A DNA stretch of 64,000 nt from Ignavibacteriae bacterium HGW-Ignavibacteriae-1 (lineage in GTDB: Bacteria; Bacteroidota; Ignavibacteria; Kapaibacteriales; UBA2268): positions 1 to 64,000 of the forward strand of contig PGYU01000001.1 of NCBI GenBank assembly GCA_002839825.1, written 5' to 3'. The translations under genes were made by a program, and so were the position numbers. Below the pieces are notes generated by a model. That model had not been told where the DNA came from, did no database searches, and saw only the letters and a program-made list of their open reading frames with translations. Below are positions 6,805 to 15,681 of the stretch, piece by piece. Every line of letters starts with the position of its first letter. Within the stretch, counting starts at the first letter, position 1.

Positions 6805-8946
6805 ATGTTCGCCACAAATGATGAACCGATAATCGAAAATAATGAAATTGAAAAGCAAAGAGCCCTGAATAGCAAGAAGAAACTAACATCGCACAGTTTT
6901 TACTTCAATAGGGAATTAAGTTTGATTGAATTCCAAAGACGCGTACTCAGCGAGGCGGAAGATAAGAGACACCCATTGCTGGAACGTTTGAAGTTCTGTT
7001 GCATATTGAGTTCTAACTTGGACGAGTTCTTCATGATTCGTGTAGCCGGACTCAAAAGTCAGGTTGCAGGAGATGTTGTAGAATTATCATATGACGGTAT
7101 GACACCGGAAAACCAGCTTAAGGAAATCCGCAAACAACTCCTGCCTATCTACAAAAAGCAAGAAAATATACTTAATGAGCAAATTTTCCCTGAATTAGAA
7201 AAAAATGATATTTACTTCCATAGAATTGAAAATTTGAATAGTGAGGAATACTCATTTATTGAAAATTACTTCAACGATGAGATATTACCATTGCTGACGC
7301 CGTTGAGTTTAGGTCCGGCAAATCCTTTCCCACGTCTTATCAACCGCAGCTTGAACATTGCATTTTTGCTGAATGAAATCAGTGAAGAGGTTACTGAAAA
7401 CCATATTGCCTTTATTCAAGTGCCTTCGGTATTGACACGATTTGTGAAAATCCCGAGAGAATCGGGCTTTCATATAGTCTTAATCGAACACGTAATCAAA
7501 GCCTTTGCAGATGTGCTATTCCCCGGATTTGAAATCCTGATGGCAAATACTTTCCGAGTAACTCGTGATGCTGATATCGAAATTGCCGAAGACGAAGCGG
7601 ATGATTTATTATCCGAAATAGCCGAACAAATCAGACTCAGAAATTGGGGCAAAGCAGTTGTACGGCTCGAAGTAAATTCCAAAATGCCGGATTACCTAGC
7701 TAACTTGTTAATGAAGGCGCTCGATATTGAGCCATCTGATGTTTACGTCCATGCGCGTCCCTTGAATTTAGTGGATTTCATGGAAATGATAAAATATGAT
7801 TTGCGCCATTTGAAAGATACTCCATTTGCTTCCAGAAAGATACCTGAATTTATGATTGAAGATGTTTCATTGTTTGATGCAATCAAAAACCAAGATATTA
7901 TGGTGCATCATCCTTTCGATACTTTTTCGAATAGTACACTGAAATTTATTACTCAAGCAGTTCACGACCCTGATGTACTGGCAATTAAAATCACTTTGTA
8001 CAGAACGGGAATGAATTCCGATGTTGTGGCAGCATTAAAAAGAGCCGCCGAAAATGGTAAACTTGTGACTGCATTTGTCGAACTAAAAGCAAGATTTGAC
8101 GAGGAAAAGAATATAATTTGGGCTAAAGAGTTAGAACATGCCGGAGCTCACGTTGTGTATGGCGTACCGGGATTGAAAACGCATTGCAAGATTGCGATGG
8201 TTGTCCGCCGAGAACAAGGCAAACTCAAGACCTATTTGCATCTTTCGACCGGAAACTATAACCAAATTACAGCACGACTTTACACCGATGTTGGATTATT
8301 TACGGCAAATGATGAATTCGGCAAAGATGCAACTCATTTGTTCAATTATCTGACAGCCTATTCCTACCATAAGGACTGGAATCATTTGATTTTGGCACCC
8401 GTGGACATGAAAAGAAAAATTTTGTATTTCATAGACAGAGAAATCGAAAAGCATTCGGAGGATAATCCGAGCTTCATTTTTGCAAAGATGAATTCAATTG
8501 CCCACCGTGAAGTTATTCCGGCTTTATATAGAGCATCTCAAGCCGGAGTTAAGATTCAATTGCTTGTGCGTGGAATAACATGCCTCAAACCCGGAATTCC
8601 CGGAATAAGCGAAAACATCGAGATTCGGAGCGTAATTGGCAGATTTTTAGAACATAGCAGGATTTTTTATTTCAAAAATGGGGGAGACGAGGAATTTTAC
8701 ATTTCAAGCGCCGATTGGATGTCTCGAAATTTGAATCGCAGAGTAGAATCTATGATACCAATTTATGAACAGAGTTTGAGAAGCCAACTTTGGCAAATTC
8801 TTAATATTTATTGGCAAGACAATTGCAAATCATGGGTTCTCAATACTGACGGTACTTATACCAAACGTACGCCGGGAGACGGCGAGAAACCCTTCACAGC
8901 CCAAGAATATTTTTTGGGTCAAGCAAAGCAAAGTAAGCTGTTCTAA
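6805..8946 (+). CDS. ppk1: Polyphosphate kinase 1
   Basis: A 713-residue enzyme that reversibly polymerises the gamma-phosphate of ATP into inorganic polyphosphate. The N-terminal domain begins FYFNRELSLIEFQRRVL and contains SSNLDEFFMIRVAGL, both characteristic of PPK1. The catalytic histidine expected for autophosphorylation is residue 479 in YLHLSTGNYNQ, and the second HKD-like region shows SSADWMSRNLNRRVESM near residue 625. Length is normal (about 690-720). No exopolyphosphatase gene lies beside it. The start at 6805 follows GGGGATAATTA, a reasonable ribosome site. It lies four bases before the next gene, suggesting co-transcription. Confidence 0.97.
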   Translation: MFATNDEPIIENNEIEKQRALNSKKKLTSHSFYFNRELSLIEFQRRVLSEAEDKRHPLLERLKFCCILSSNLDEFFMIRVAGLKSQVAGDVVELSYDGMTPENQLKEIRKQLLPIYKKQENILNEQIFPELEKNDIYFHRIENLNSEEYSFIENYFNDEILPLLTPLSLGPANPFPRLINRSLNIAFLLNEISEEVTENHIAFIQVPSVLTRFVKIPRESGFHIVLIEHVIKAFADVLFPGFEILMANTFRVTRDADIEIAEDEADDLLSEIAEQIRLRNWGKAVVRLEVNSKMPDYLANLLMKALDIEPSDVYVHARPLNLVDFMEMIKYDLRHLKDTPFASRKIPEFMIEDVSLFDAIKNQDIMVHHPFDTFSNSTLKFITQAVHDPDVLAIKITLYRTGMNSDVVAALKRAAENGKLVTAFVELKARFDEEKNIIWAKELEHAGAHVVYGVPGLKTHCKIAMVVRREQGKLKTYLHLSTGNYNQITARLYTDVGLFTANDEFGKDATHLFNYLTAYSYHKDWNHLILAPVDMKRKILYFIDREIEKHSEDNPSFIFAKMNSIAHREVIPALYRASQAGVKIQLLVRGITCLKPGIPGISENIEIRSVIGRFLEHSRIFYFKNGGDEEFYISSADWMSRNLNRRVESMIPIYEQSLRSQLWQILNIYWQDNCKSWVLNTDGTYTKRTPGDGEKPFTAQEYFLGQAKQSKLF

Positions 8947-8949
8947 GCG

Positions 8950-10182
8950 ATGAAATTCGAGTTCTTCATAGCACTTAGGTATATATTTGCCAAACGCAGT
9001 TTCAACTTCATAACTGTGATTACAGTTCTGTCTATCATCGGAATTACAGTCGGAGTTGCGGCATTAATCGTTGTGCTTTCGATTTTCAACGGCTTTCAGA
9101 ATATGACCAAAAAGCAGTTTTTAGGATTCGACCCTCATATCAGAATAGTCCCGAAGGAAGGGACATGGTTCGACCCTAAAGGATTAACTAAGCAAATTGC
9201 AGAAATTGAAATGACCGAATCTATAATAGAAGGCTATAACTCAAAAGCTATCGGATTCAACAACAACCAAGTCCAAGTATTTGAATTATTGGCGGTTGAT
9301 GCGGAACATGAAGATTTTTACGATGGAATCAGAAGAGCCACCATTTTCGGGAAGTTTGCATTGAAAACCGATAATCCGCGTTTGCCCGGGATTGTAGTCG
9401 GAAACGTCCTTGCCGACAAGCTGAGAGTGCTCCCGGGAGATACTCTGATGCTTTTGTCGCCGCGTTCAATCGAAAAAATCATTTCCGGTGTTGGAATGCG
9501 TGGAACTCAACCGGCAATCGTAACGGGAATATTTAATTCAAACATCAAGGACTATGATTCACGATTTGGTATTTCAAGCGATATTTTGGCTAAATCAATA
9601 CTGAATCCCAACATGGGCTTCATCAATTCAATTGATTTGCGGATTAAAGATATTAAGCATCTCGATGCGATGAAATCAAAAATTTCCGCCATATTGCCAA
9701 ATGATTTGCAAGTTCTTACTTGGCAGGATTTGAACCCTGATTTATTTGCTATAATGAAATTCGAGCGATTTGCCACATTTTCGGTTCTAAGTATAATAAT
9801 TATGCTCGCTGTATTCAATGTGCTCATTTCATTGTCCATGACTGTTATTGAAAAGCGTCGCGATATTGGCGTGCTTCGTTCAATGGGAGCATCGGGAAAA
9901 TCAATCCGCAATATTTTCGTTTTCCAAGGAGTAATTATTGGGCTTGTAAGCACCATAATCGGTACCGCACTTGGATTATTTGTTTCTTTTGGACAAATAA
10001 ATTACAAATGGCTCAAAGTTGATTCGTCTAAGTTTATAATAGATGCCATTCCGGTAGCAGTAGATTCGGCGGATGTGTGGATTATTGCCGGATTTTCTAT
10101 CATACTGTCCACCATCGCAACGATTTATCCGGCGAGACGTGCTTCAGATATGGAAATAATCGGCTCTATTAGAACTGAATAA
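8950..10182 (+). CDS. LolC/LolE-family lipoprotein-releasing ABC permease
   Basis: A 410-residue inner-membrane protein with an N-terminal helix (ITVITVLSIIGITVGVAALIVVLSIF split over residues 18-45), a large periplasmic domain and three C-terminal helices forming an FtsX domain. Seen motifs include FNGFQNMTKKQFLGFDPHI near the start and VIEKRRDIGVLRSMGASGKSI before the last helices, both typical of LolC/E. It would extract lipoproteins from the inner membrane together with a LolD ATPase, which is not in this window. It lies directly after ppk1. A MacB-like role is the alternative but less likely given length and the YIFAKRSFNFI N-terminus. Confidence 0.88.
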   Translation: MKFEFFIALRYIFAKRSFNFITVITVLSIIGITVGVAALIVVLSIFNGFQNMTKKQFLGFDPHIRIVPKEGTWFDPKGLTKQIAEIEMTESIIEGYNSKAIGFNNNQVQVFELLAVDAEHEDFYDGIRRATIFGKFALKTDNPRLPGIVVGNVLADKLRVLPGDTLMLLSPRSIEKIISGVGMRGTQPAIVTGIFNSNIKDYDSRFGISSDILAKSILNPNMGFINSIDLRIKDIKHLDAMKSKISAILPNDLQVLTWQDLNPDLFAIMKFERFATFSVLSIIIMLAVFNVLISLSMTVIEKRRDIGVLRSMGASGKSIRNIFVFQGVIIGLVSTIIGTALGLFVSFGQINYKWLKVDSSKFIIDAIPVAVDSADVWIIAGFSIILSTIATIYPARRASDMEIIGSIRTE

Positions 10183-10208
10183 AAAATTTTAAAAATTAAG
10201 GGATTTTG

Positions 10209-10994
10209 ATGAAATACATAATTTTCATAGCACTTTTTTTCATTACTTTTCATCCGGGCATATCGAAAGATAAACAGATTGTCCTGATTTCAGGGATTGT
10301 TAAAAACATCGAAGACGGCAGTATAATTACTACAAAAGTTAAGTTTATTAACTCGGAAGGTGTAGTTTATGAAGCCAAATCTAATTCTACCGATGGTTCT
10401 TACCAGCAAGTTCTGCCCGTTGGAGAGCAGTATTCAATTATTATCGAAGGCTTTTTGCTCACTGACCATGCCGTCTTGCTCAACCTTCAGAATATTAACC
10501 AGTATCACGAAATAACAAGAAATTTAGATGTCATAAAATTGACTGCTGGACTCGAATTGCTCACAATTGATGCATTCGTTGATAATGATTCGAAAATTCA
10601 TGATTCGCTATTTACTTATATTAATTTCATAAAGCATATTCTAACGCACCAAAAGGGTTTGCATATAGATTTGGTTATCAACACAGGTGACTCCTATTTT
10701 AAAGATAAAAAGGTTAAAACAACAGTAATCGAAAAAAAGAAAAAGAAAACTAAAACCGTAACTGTGAAAAACAAAGAGCAATTAACTGAACTGTTAGACC
10801 AACGAGCAGAAGTATTGCGTGATTTGATTAAAAATAATAAGATTCAGGAGCGGAATGCTTCGGTATCAACCGATTTAATTGAAACAACTGCTCCCAAAGT
10901 TGTGAAAAAGAAAAAGAAATCCAAAACACCACCACCACCTAAAGAACCTGTCTTTGATTTGACCGTCAAAATTTCGAAAGTTATGAAATTGTAA
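10209..10994 (+). CDS. Exported carboxypeptidase-regulatory-like/OmpA-like protein with lysine-rich insertion
   Basis: A 261-residue protein with a signal peptide (about 1-20). Residues 25-115 resemble the regulatory-like domain of the 2126-2833 product (VSGIV-type start ISGIVKNIEDGSIITTKVKF, and ITRNLDVIKL matching ISRDFLVNPL). Residues 120-260 resemble an OmpA C-terminal domain (LLDQRAEVLRDLIKNNKIQER), but between its strand and helix is a lysine-rich stretch with runs of five or more lysines, and a second KKKKK-containing, proline-rich piece precedes the C-terminus. ATG 10209 follows an in-frame TTG and has AGGGA upstream. The CDF gene begins five bases after the stop. Probably a periplasmic peptidoglycan-associated protein; role unknown. 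Confidence 0.68.
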   Translation: MKYIIFIALFFITFHPGISKDKQIVLISGIVKNIEDGSIITTKVKFINSEGVVYEAKSNSTDGSYQQVLPVGEQYSIIIEGFLLTDHAVLLNLQNINQYHEITRNLDVIKLTAGLELLTIDAFVDNDSKIHDSLFTYINFIKHILTHQKGLHIDLVINTGDSYFKDKKVKTTVIEKKKKKTKTVTVKNKEQLTELLDQRAEVLRDLIKNNKIQERNASVSTDLIETTAPKVVKKKKKSKTPPPPKEPVFDLTVKISKVMKL

Positions 10995-10999
10995 CAACA

Positions 11000-11902
11000 A
11001 TGGCGCCACCTAAGAATAAATACCATGTAGCATATATTTTAGTTTGGATTTCGATTGTTCTAAACATCTTGGTCTTTGCAATTAAATATTATGCCGGACT
11101 GAGGATTAATTCACTTGCTATGATTGCAGATGCATGGCATACTTTGTCTGATTCGATAACGTCTGCAGTGGTGCTAATTGGATTTTGGATAGCATCAAAG
11201 CCTGCAGATTACGAGCATCCTTTCGGTCATGGTAGGGCAGAATCAGTTATTTCGGTTATCGTCGCAACGATTCTAGCTGTTGTTGGTGTGAATTTTATCT
11301 CCGAAGCTTTTTCGAGATTACAAACTCGTGAAGTTGTGGATTATGATTTGACAAGTCTAATCATTTTCGCCATAACGATTGTAATCAAAGAGGTGATGGC
11401 GCAATATTCAATTTACTACGGTAAGAAAATCAATTCCGAATCTCTGAGAGCTGATGGGTGGCATCACAGATCGGATGCAATCTCAACTGTAGTAATCGTT
11501 GTTGGAGCATTTTTTGGTGAACAATTTTATTGGATGGATAGTGTACTAGCAATGGGTGTGTCATTGATGTTGTTTTACGTAACGTACGAAATTCTAAAGT
11601 CTGCCGCAGGTTCATTACTTGGAGAACACCCTTCGCATGATTTCAAATTGCAAGTAATGAACATTGCAAAAAATGTAAATCCGGCAATTACTTCAGTGCA
11701 TCATTTCCGTATTCATAGTTATGGCGACCACAAAGAACTGAATATTGATATTCGGCTTCCTGCCGAAATGAGTGTTCACGATGCACATATTATAGCAAGT
11801 GCAGTTGAAAAGTCCATCTTTTATAAGTTGAATTATAAAACCACTGTTCATGTCGAGCCGGGACTTTATTCGGAATACCTTCGGAACTCAAACTATTTCT
11901 AA
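11000..11902 (+). CDS. Cation diffusion facilitator (CDF) metal exporter
   Basis: A 300-residue inner-membrane transporter that exchanges a divalent metal (Zn, Fe, Co or Mn) for protons. About six helices fill residues 10-205. The metal site is visible as DAWHTLSDS in helix 2 and ADGWHHRSDA in helix 5, and the loop motif HPFGHGRAES is intact. The C-terminal about 90 residues form the cytoplasmic dimerisation domain (VHHFRIHSYGDHKELNIDI). Two His/Asp-rich helices of the form HxxxD plus HxxxD suggest Zn/Fe-type selectivity, but this is not certain. The gene starts immediately after the OmpA-like gene and may be co-transcribed with it. Confidence 0.93.
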   Translation: MAPPKNKYHVAYILVWISIVLNILVFAIKYYAGLRINSLAMIADAWHTLSDSITSAVVLIGFWIASKPADYEHPFGHGRAESVISVIVATILAVVGVNFISEAFSRLQTREVVDYDLTSLIIFAITIVIKEVMAQYSIYYGKKINSESLRADGWHHRSDAISTVVIVVGAFFGEQFYWMDSVLAMGVSLMLFYVTYEILKSAAGSLLGEHPSHDFKLQVMNIAKNVNPAITSVHHFRIHSYGDHKELNIDIRLPAEMSVHDAHIIASAVEKSIFYKLNYKTTVHVEPGLYSEYLRNSNYF

Positions 11903-12011
11903 ACTCGCAAAATAGCAATCTTTCTAAAGAATCAAAATTGCTTCCAATTGATTAAATACTATTCATATATATTCGTTTTATCTATGTTGATAAATAAATT
12001 GATATTGAATA

Positions 12012-12599
12012 GTGTTAACTGAGAAACGTCTTAAAAGATTTGAAACAGTCTTGCAAAACAGGCAAGTGGATTTGACAGCCGTATTCGAGAACATCTGGGA
12101 CCCACATAACCTATCGGCTTGTTTGCGTTCATGTGATGCAGTCGGCATCTTGAAAGTATATTTTGTTTACGATGGCTCACAGAGATTCCCCAAGTTGGGT
12201 GATTCGAGTTCTGCAAGCGCCCGAAAATGGGTCGAATCTGAACTCTTTACCGATGTTGAAGAATGTTACGCGAAGCTCCGAAGCCAAGATTTCAAGATTT
12301 ACACTACTCATTTGGCAAGTGATTCAAAATCTCTTTACGATTTGAATCTGACCGAAAAAGTAGCACTTGTGTTCGGAAACGAGCACTTCGGCATTACTGA
12401 GAGAGCCTGTGAATTGGCAGACGGCAACTTTATTATTCCTCAGGTAGGAATGATTAAGAGCCTCAATATTTCGGTTGCTTGTGCAATCAGTACCTACGAA
12501 GCTTTCAGGCAACGGCAGGTAAGCGGTTTTTACGATAAATGCAGATTGGATCAGGAATTTTACGATTCAAAGTTGCATGAATGGAAATTAAGAAGATAA
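12012..12599 (+). CDS. trmH: tRNA (guanosine-18-2'-O)-methyltransferase, SpoU family
   Basis: A 195-residue SPOUT methyltransferase that methylates the ribose of G18 in tRNA. The three SpoU motifs are present: NLSACLRSCDAVG (residues 32-44), ALVFGNEHFGIT (about 115-126) and IPQVGMIKSLNISVACAI (about 141-158), and the tail YEAFRQRQVSGFYD matches TrmH rather than TrmL/RlmB. The start is GTG at 12012, the first start codon compatible with the family N-terminus. yqeY follows 26 bases later and mutS2 after that, suggesting one transcript of translation and genome-maintenance genes. Confidence 0.9.
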   Translation: MLTEKRLKRFETVLQNRQVDLTAVFENIWDPHNLSACLRSCDAVGILKVYFVYDGSQRFPKLGDSSSASARKWVESELFTDVEECYAKLRSQDFKIYTTHLASDSKSLYDLNLTEKVALVFGNEHFGITERACELADGNFIIPQVGMIKSLNISVACAISTYEAFRQRQVSGFYDKCRLDQEFYDSKLHEWKLRR

Positions 12600-12625
12600 A
12601 TATTATTAAATTTTGAGGTATTTTT

Positions 12626-13075
12626 ATGTCATTAGAAACGATAATAAACGAACAAATGAAAGCGGCTATGAAATCTGGTGAAAAGTTACGTCTCGAAACG
12701 ATTCGTTCAATCAGAGCCGTAATCATCGAGTTTTCAAAAACAGGTACAGGCAAAGAGATGACTCCCGATGAAGAAATCAACATACTCAATTCATTGGCTA
12801 AAAAGCGAAAAGATGCGATTGAAATGTATGCTAATGCCGGAAGAACAGATTTGAAAGAGAAGGAAGAGGAAGAACTGCAGATTATCATGGAATTTTTGCC
12901 AAAGCAAATGTCTGCTGATGAAATGCGTGACGTAATTCGTGATATTATGTCCGAAAACGGATTCGACAAAGCATCGGACTTAGGTAAATTAATCGGAGCA
13001 TCGGTTAAACAACTCAAGGGCAAAGGCGACAACAAACTTATTCAACAAATCGCAAAAGAATTGCTTGGGGCTTGA
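12626..13075 (+). CDS. YqeY/GatB-tail-domain protein
   Basis: A 149-residue soluble, helical, highly charged protein of the GatB/YqeY family. Seen are the N-terminal SLETIINEQMKAAMKSGEKLR segment (in pieces), LETIRSIRAVI, ALAKKRKDAIEMY-like SLAKKRKDAIEMYANAGR, and the C-terminal domain LPKQMSADEMRDVIRDIM with DLGKLIGASVKQLKGKGD. The C-terminal half resembles the tRNA-contacting tail of the GatB amidotransferase subunit. Stand-alone YqeY has no firmly established activity. The ribosome site GAGG precedes the ATG. The mutS2 ATG lies three bases after the stop. Confidence 0.93.
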   Translation: MSLETIINEQMKAAMKSGEKLRLETIRSIRAVIIEFSKTGTGKEMTPDEEINILNSLAKKRKDAIEMYANAGRTDLKEKEEEELQIIMEFLPKQMSADEMRDVIRDIMSENGFDKASDLGKLIGASVKQLKGKGDNKLIQQIAKELLGA

Positions 13076-13078
13076 TTG

Positions 13079-15463
13079 ATGCTTAAAAATGAAGTCTTAA
13101 CCAATTTCGATAATCCCTACGACGAAGCTGTTCTGAGCAATTCTATGAATGAATTGGAATTCAGTTCAGTTTTGAATTTCGTTTCTCGATACGCATATTC
13201 AGATTTGGGTGTGAATCTAATCAAAGGGCTCAAACCAAATACTGATTTATTTTCCTTGAATAATGAAATTAATCTTGTCGAATCGCTCAAGCAACTATAT
13301 TTCAGCGGTCTGAAAGTCCCTTTCGATGGTTTGACCGACGTAAAGCATAAGATTTACAAAGCAGCTATCGAAAATGCAGTTCTGTCCTCATCTGAGGTTT
13401 TGGCTGTGCATGATGTCATTCGTGCTTTCCGTATTATCGCAAAATTTTTCGATGACAGAAGGGAACAATTCCCCTTGCTTTATGAATTTGTCGAAAACCT
13501 ATACTTAAATAAATTACTCGAAAAACACATTACCGAAGCAATTGATGACAATGGCGATATTCGTGATACTGCAACCAAGGAACTTTACGATATTCGTCGC
13601 AAAATCACCCAAAAATCGCAGCATCTCCGAACTCGTTTACAGAAAATTCTCCGTCATGTGCAAGATGAGGACATGACTCGGGAAGATTTTTATACTGTTC
13701 GCGAAGGTCGTTTTGTATTGCCAATAAAAGCTGAAAACAAAAGGGCTTTGCCGGGAATTATTCATGGCATTTCGCAAACCGGCTCGACTGTGTTTTTGGA
13801 ACCCTCTGAAATCATCGAGCTGAACAATGAATTGTCACTTCTTCATAACGATGAATTGCGCGAAATTCACAGAATACTCTCCAATTTGACAAACGAAATC
13901 GGCAAAGATAGTCATCAATTGATTGCATCGCTCGACATCCTTGCTCACTTGGATTCGATGACTGCCCGTGCAAAATATGCTGTTGACTTTGGTGGTATCA
14001 AGCCAAATGTAAACGACGAAGATTATATTTATCTTAAAGACATCAGACACCCGCTGCTTGTTCACGCAAAAGGTGCCAAAAAAGTCATGCCTTTAACGAT
14101 TGAATTTACTAAAGATATGCGCGGACACTTGATTTCGGGACCTAATGCCGGTGGTAAAACGGTTGCACTCAAAAGCATTGGCTTGAATATTCTCATGGCA
14201 TTGAGCGGCATTTTTCCGCTTGGCGATTGCAGGACAAATTTCCGGACAGTTTTTGCTGCAATTGGAGACCACCAATCTTTAGAAAACGACCTCAGTACAT
14301 TCAGTTCGCAGATATTAAATCTTAAACAAATCCTCGAATCATGCGGGAAAGAATCTCTCATCTTAGTTGATGAAATCGGTTCGGGAACTGACCCACAAGA
14401 AGGCGCTGCACTTGCATGTGGAGTCTTGGATAGTTTCATTAATATAAACCTGTTTTTTGTTGTGACAACTCACCAATCATCACTTAAAACTTATGCTCTA
14501 AATAATCCTGTAATTGCCAACGCATCTTTAGAATTTGATGATGTAAAACTTGTTCCGACTTATCACTTCCTATCAGGGATTCCTGGGAATTCTTATGCTT
14601 TTGTTTTAGCAAGAAATATCGGCATTTCGGAACTTGTGCTTGAAAGAGCTCAAAAATATCTTGGCTCTCGCCAATCTGAACTCGAATCAAGCATTACGCT
14701 TTTGCAAAAATATAAAACCGAAAGCCAAACTTTGAAAAATGAGCTTGAAAAGGAAAAATTGACTTTTGCGAAATTAAATTCCGAATACGAAGCCAAACTA
14801 ACTGAAATCAAGCTCAAGAAGAAAGATTTGATTTCGGACGCCAAACTTGAAGCTTTCGAAATAGTAAACAAAGCCAATTCATTGGTCGAAAATACGATAA
14901 AAGAAATCAAAGAATCCCAAAAGCCTGTTGGTGAGATTAAAAAGGGCTATGAAGATGCCAAAACATCGCTGAAAGCTCAAGTAGAAAAAGAAGTCAAAAA
15001 GGTGGCTGACGAGGTCGCTACCGAAACTGATTTCGCACCTGGAGATAATGTCATAATGATTGACAATAATTCAAGTGGTTCGATTGTAATTGTGGATAAA
15101 GAAGATAAAATGGCTGTTGTCGAGTTTAACGGATTCAAATTCAGATTGCCTTTCGACAGAATCAAAAAAGGCGAATCTCCAAAAGAAAAGAAGTCATCTG
15201 CATCGCAATATGTAAAGTTTGATGCCGAATCCCGAATTGATATTCGTGGCAGAAGAGCTGAAGAATCAATGCGCATGATAGACGAATTCATCTCGGAAGC
15301 ACTAATGACAAATTTGGAACGTATAACTATTATTCACGGAAAGGGAACCGGTGCTCTCAAACATGCAGTGCATGAGTTTTTAAAGTATCACCCATCAATC
15401 AAATCTTTCAAATTGGGTGAATTAGTAGAAGGCGGAGCAGGAGTTACGATAGCCGAACTATGA
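13079..15463 (+). CDS. mutS2: MutS2: DNA/ribosome-acting ATPase with Smr endonuclease domain
   Basis: A 794-residue MutS2-family protein, proposed in other bacteria to suppress homologous recombination or rescue collided ribosomes. It lacks the MutS mismatch-binding domain. The N-terminal domain (LEFSSVLNFVSRYAYSDLG) and clamp helices come first, then the ATPase with Walker A GPNAGGKT at about residues 354-361 and Walker B LILVDEIGSGTDPQEG. A long coiled coil spans about 510-640, and the Smr domain at about 715-794 has DIRGRRAEESM and HGKGTGAL. The ATG at 13079 follows an in-frame TTG directly after the yqeY stop. Length is typical (about 780-800). Confidence 0.97.
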   Translation: MLKNEVLTNFDNPYDEAVLSNSMNELEFSSVLNFVSRYAYSDLGVNLIKGLKPNTDLFSLNNEINLVESLKQLYFSGLKVPFDGLTDVKHKIYKAAIENAVLSSSEVLAVHDVIRAFRIIAKFFDDRREQFPLLYEFVENLYLNKLLEKHITEAIDDNGDIRDTATKELYDIRRKITQKSQHLRTRLQKILRHVQDEDMTREDFYTVREGRFVLPIKAENKRALPGIIHGISQTGSTVFLEPSEIIELNNELSLLHNDELREIHRILSNLTNEIGKDSHQLIASLDILAHLDSMTARAKYAVDFGGIKPNVNDEDYIYLKDIRHPLLVHAKGAKKVMPLTIEFTKDMRGHLISGPNAGGKTVALKSIGLNILMALSGIFPLGDCRTNFRTVFAAIGDHQSLENDLSTFSSQILNLKQILESCGKESLILVDEIGSGTDPQEGAALACGVLDSFININLFFVVTTHQSSLKTYALNNPVIANASLEFDDVKLVPTYHFLSGIPGNSYAFVLARNIGISELVLERAQKYLGSRQSELESSITLLQKYKTESQTLKNELEKEKLTFAKLNSEYEAKLTEIKLKKKDLISDAKLEAFEIVNKANSLVENTIKEIKESQKPVGEIKKGYEDAKTSLKAQVEKEVKKVADEVATETDFAPGDNVIMIDNNSSGSIVIVDKEDKMAVVEFNGFKFRLPFDRIKKGESPKEKKSSASQYVKFDAESRIDIRGRRAEESMRMIDEFISEALMTNLERITIIHGKGTGALKHAVHEFLKYHPSIKSFKLGELVEGGAGVTIAEL

Positions 15464-15480
15464 TAGAATAATCCTGAAGA

Positions 15481-15498
15481 TTGGCACAAAATTCGCAA
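15481..15498 (+). promoter_or_regulatory. Possible sigma-54-type (-24/-12) promoter
   Basis: TTGGCACAAAATTCGCAA has GG (15483-15484) and GC (15495-15496) exactly ten bases apart and matches TTGGCAC-N5-TTGC with one change (TCGC). It lies 18 bases after the mutS2 stop and would read antisense through the tRNA gene towards the LD-carboxypeptidase gene. A sigma-54 activator is encoded in this window, but a single match of this kind can arise by chance. Confidence 0.25.
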
Positions 15499-15522
15499 TG
15501 CTTTTGATGCAAAAAACATTTG

Positions 15523-15609
15523 CGGAAAGAGTGGGATTCGAACCCACGGTACCCTTGCAGGTACACACGCTTTCCAGGCGTGCCAGTTCAACCACTCCTG
15601 CATCTTTCC
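15523..15609 (-). tRNA. tRNA-Ser (anticodon GGA)
   Basis: Read on the minus strand, the 87 bases fold as a class II tRNA. The acceptor stem is GGAAAGA/TCTTTCC with discriminator G, and the anticodon loop CTGGAAA carries GGA (complement of 15573-15575). A long variable arm (TGTACCTGCAAGGGTACC region) is typical of serine, and the T arm is GTGGG-TTCGAAT-CCCAC. CCA is not encoded (GCA follows). It is oriented against mutS2 and the next gene, so it must have its own promoter in the region 15610-15680. Confidence 0.96.
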
Positions 15610-15681
15610 GTTGTCACTCCAAATTGGAGTTTGCAAAAGTAAGTATTTTGTTTGAATAATAAAAGTAAATTGAAGATTAAG

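Noticed and set aside
9552-9956. Long antisense open frame in the LolC/E gene
   Set aside because: It lies wholly within a recognised gene on the other strand, a common effect of codon bias.
15388-15636. Open frame on the minus strand covering the tRNA and the end of mutS2
   Set aside because: It runs through a well-folded tRNA-Ser and overlaps mutS2 antisense; codon order shows no protein family.
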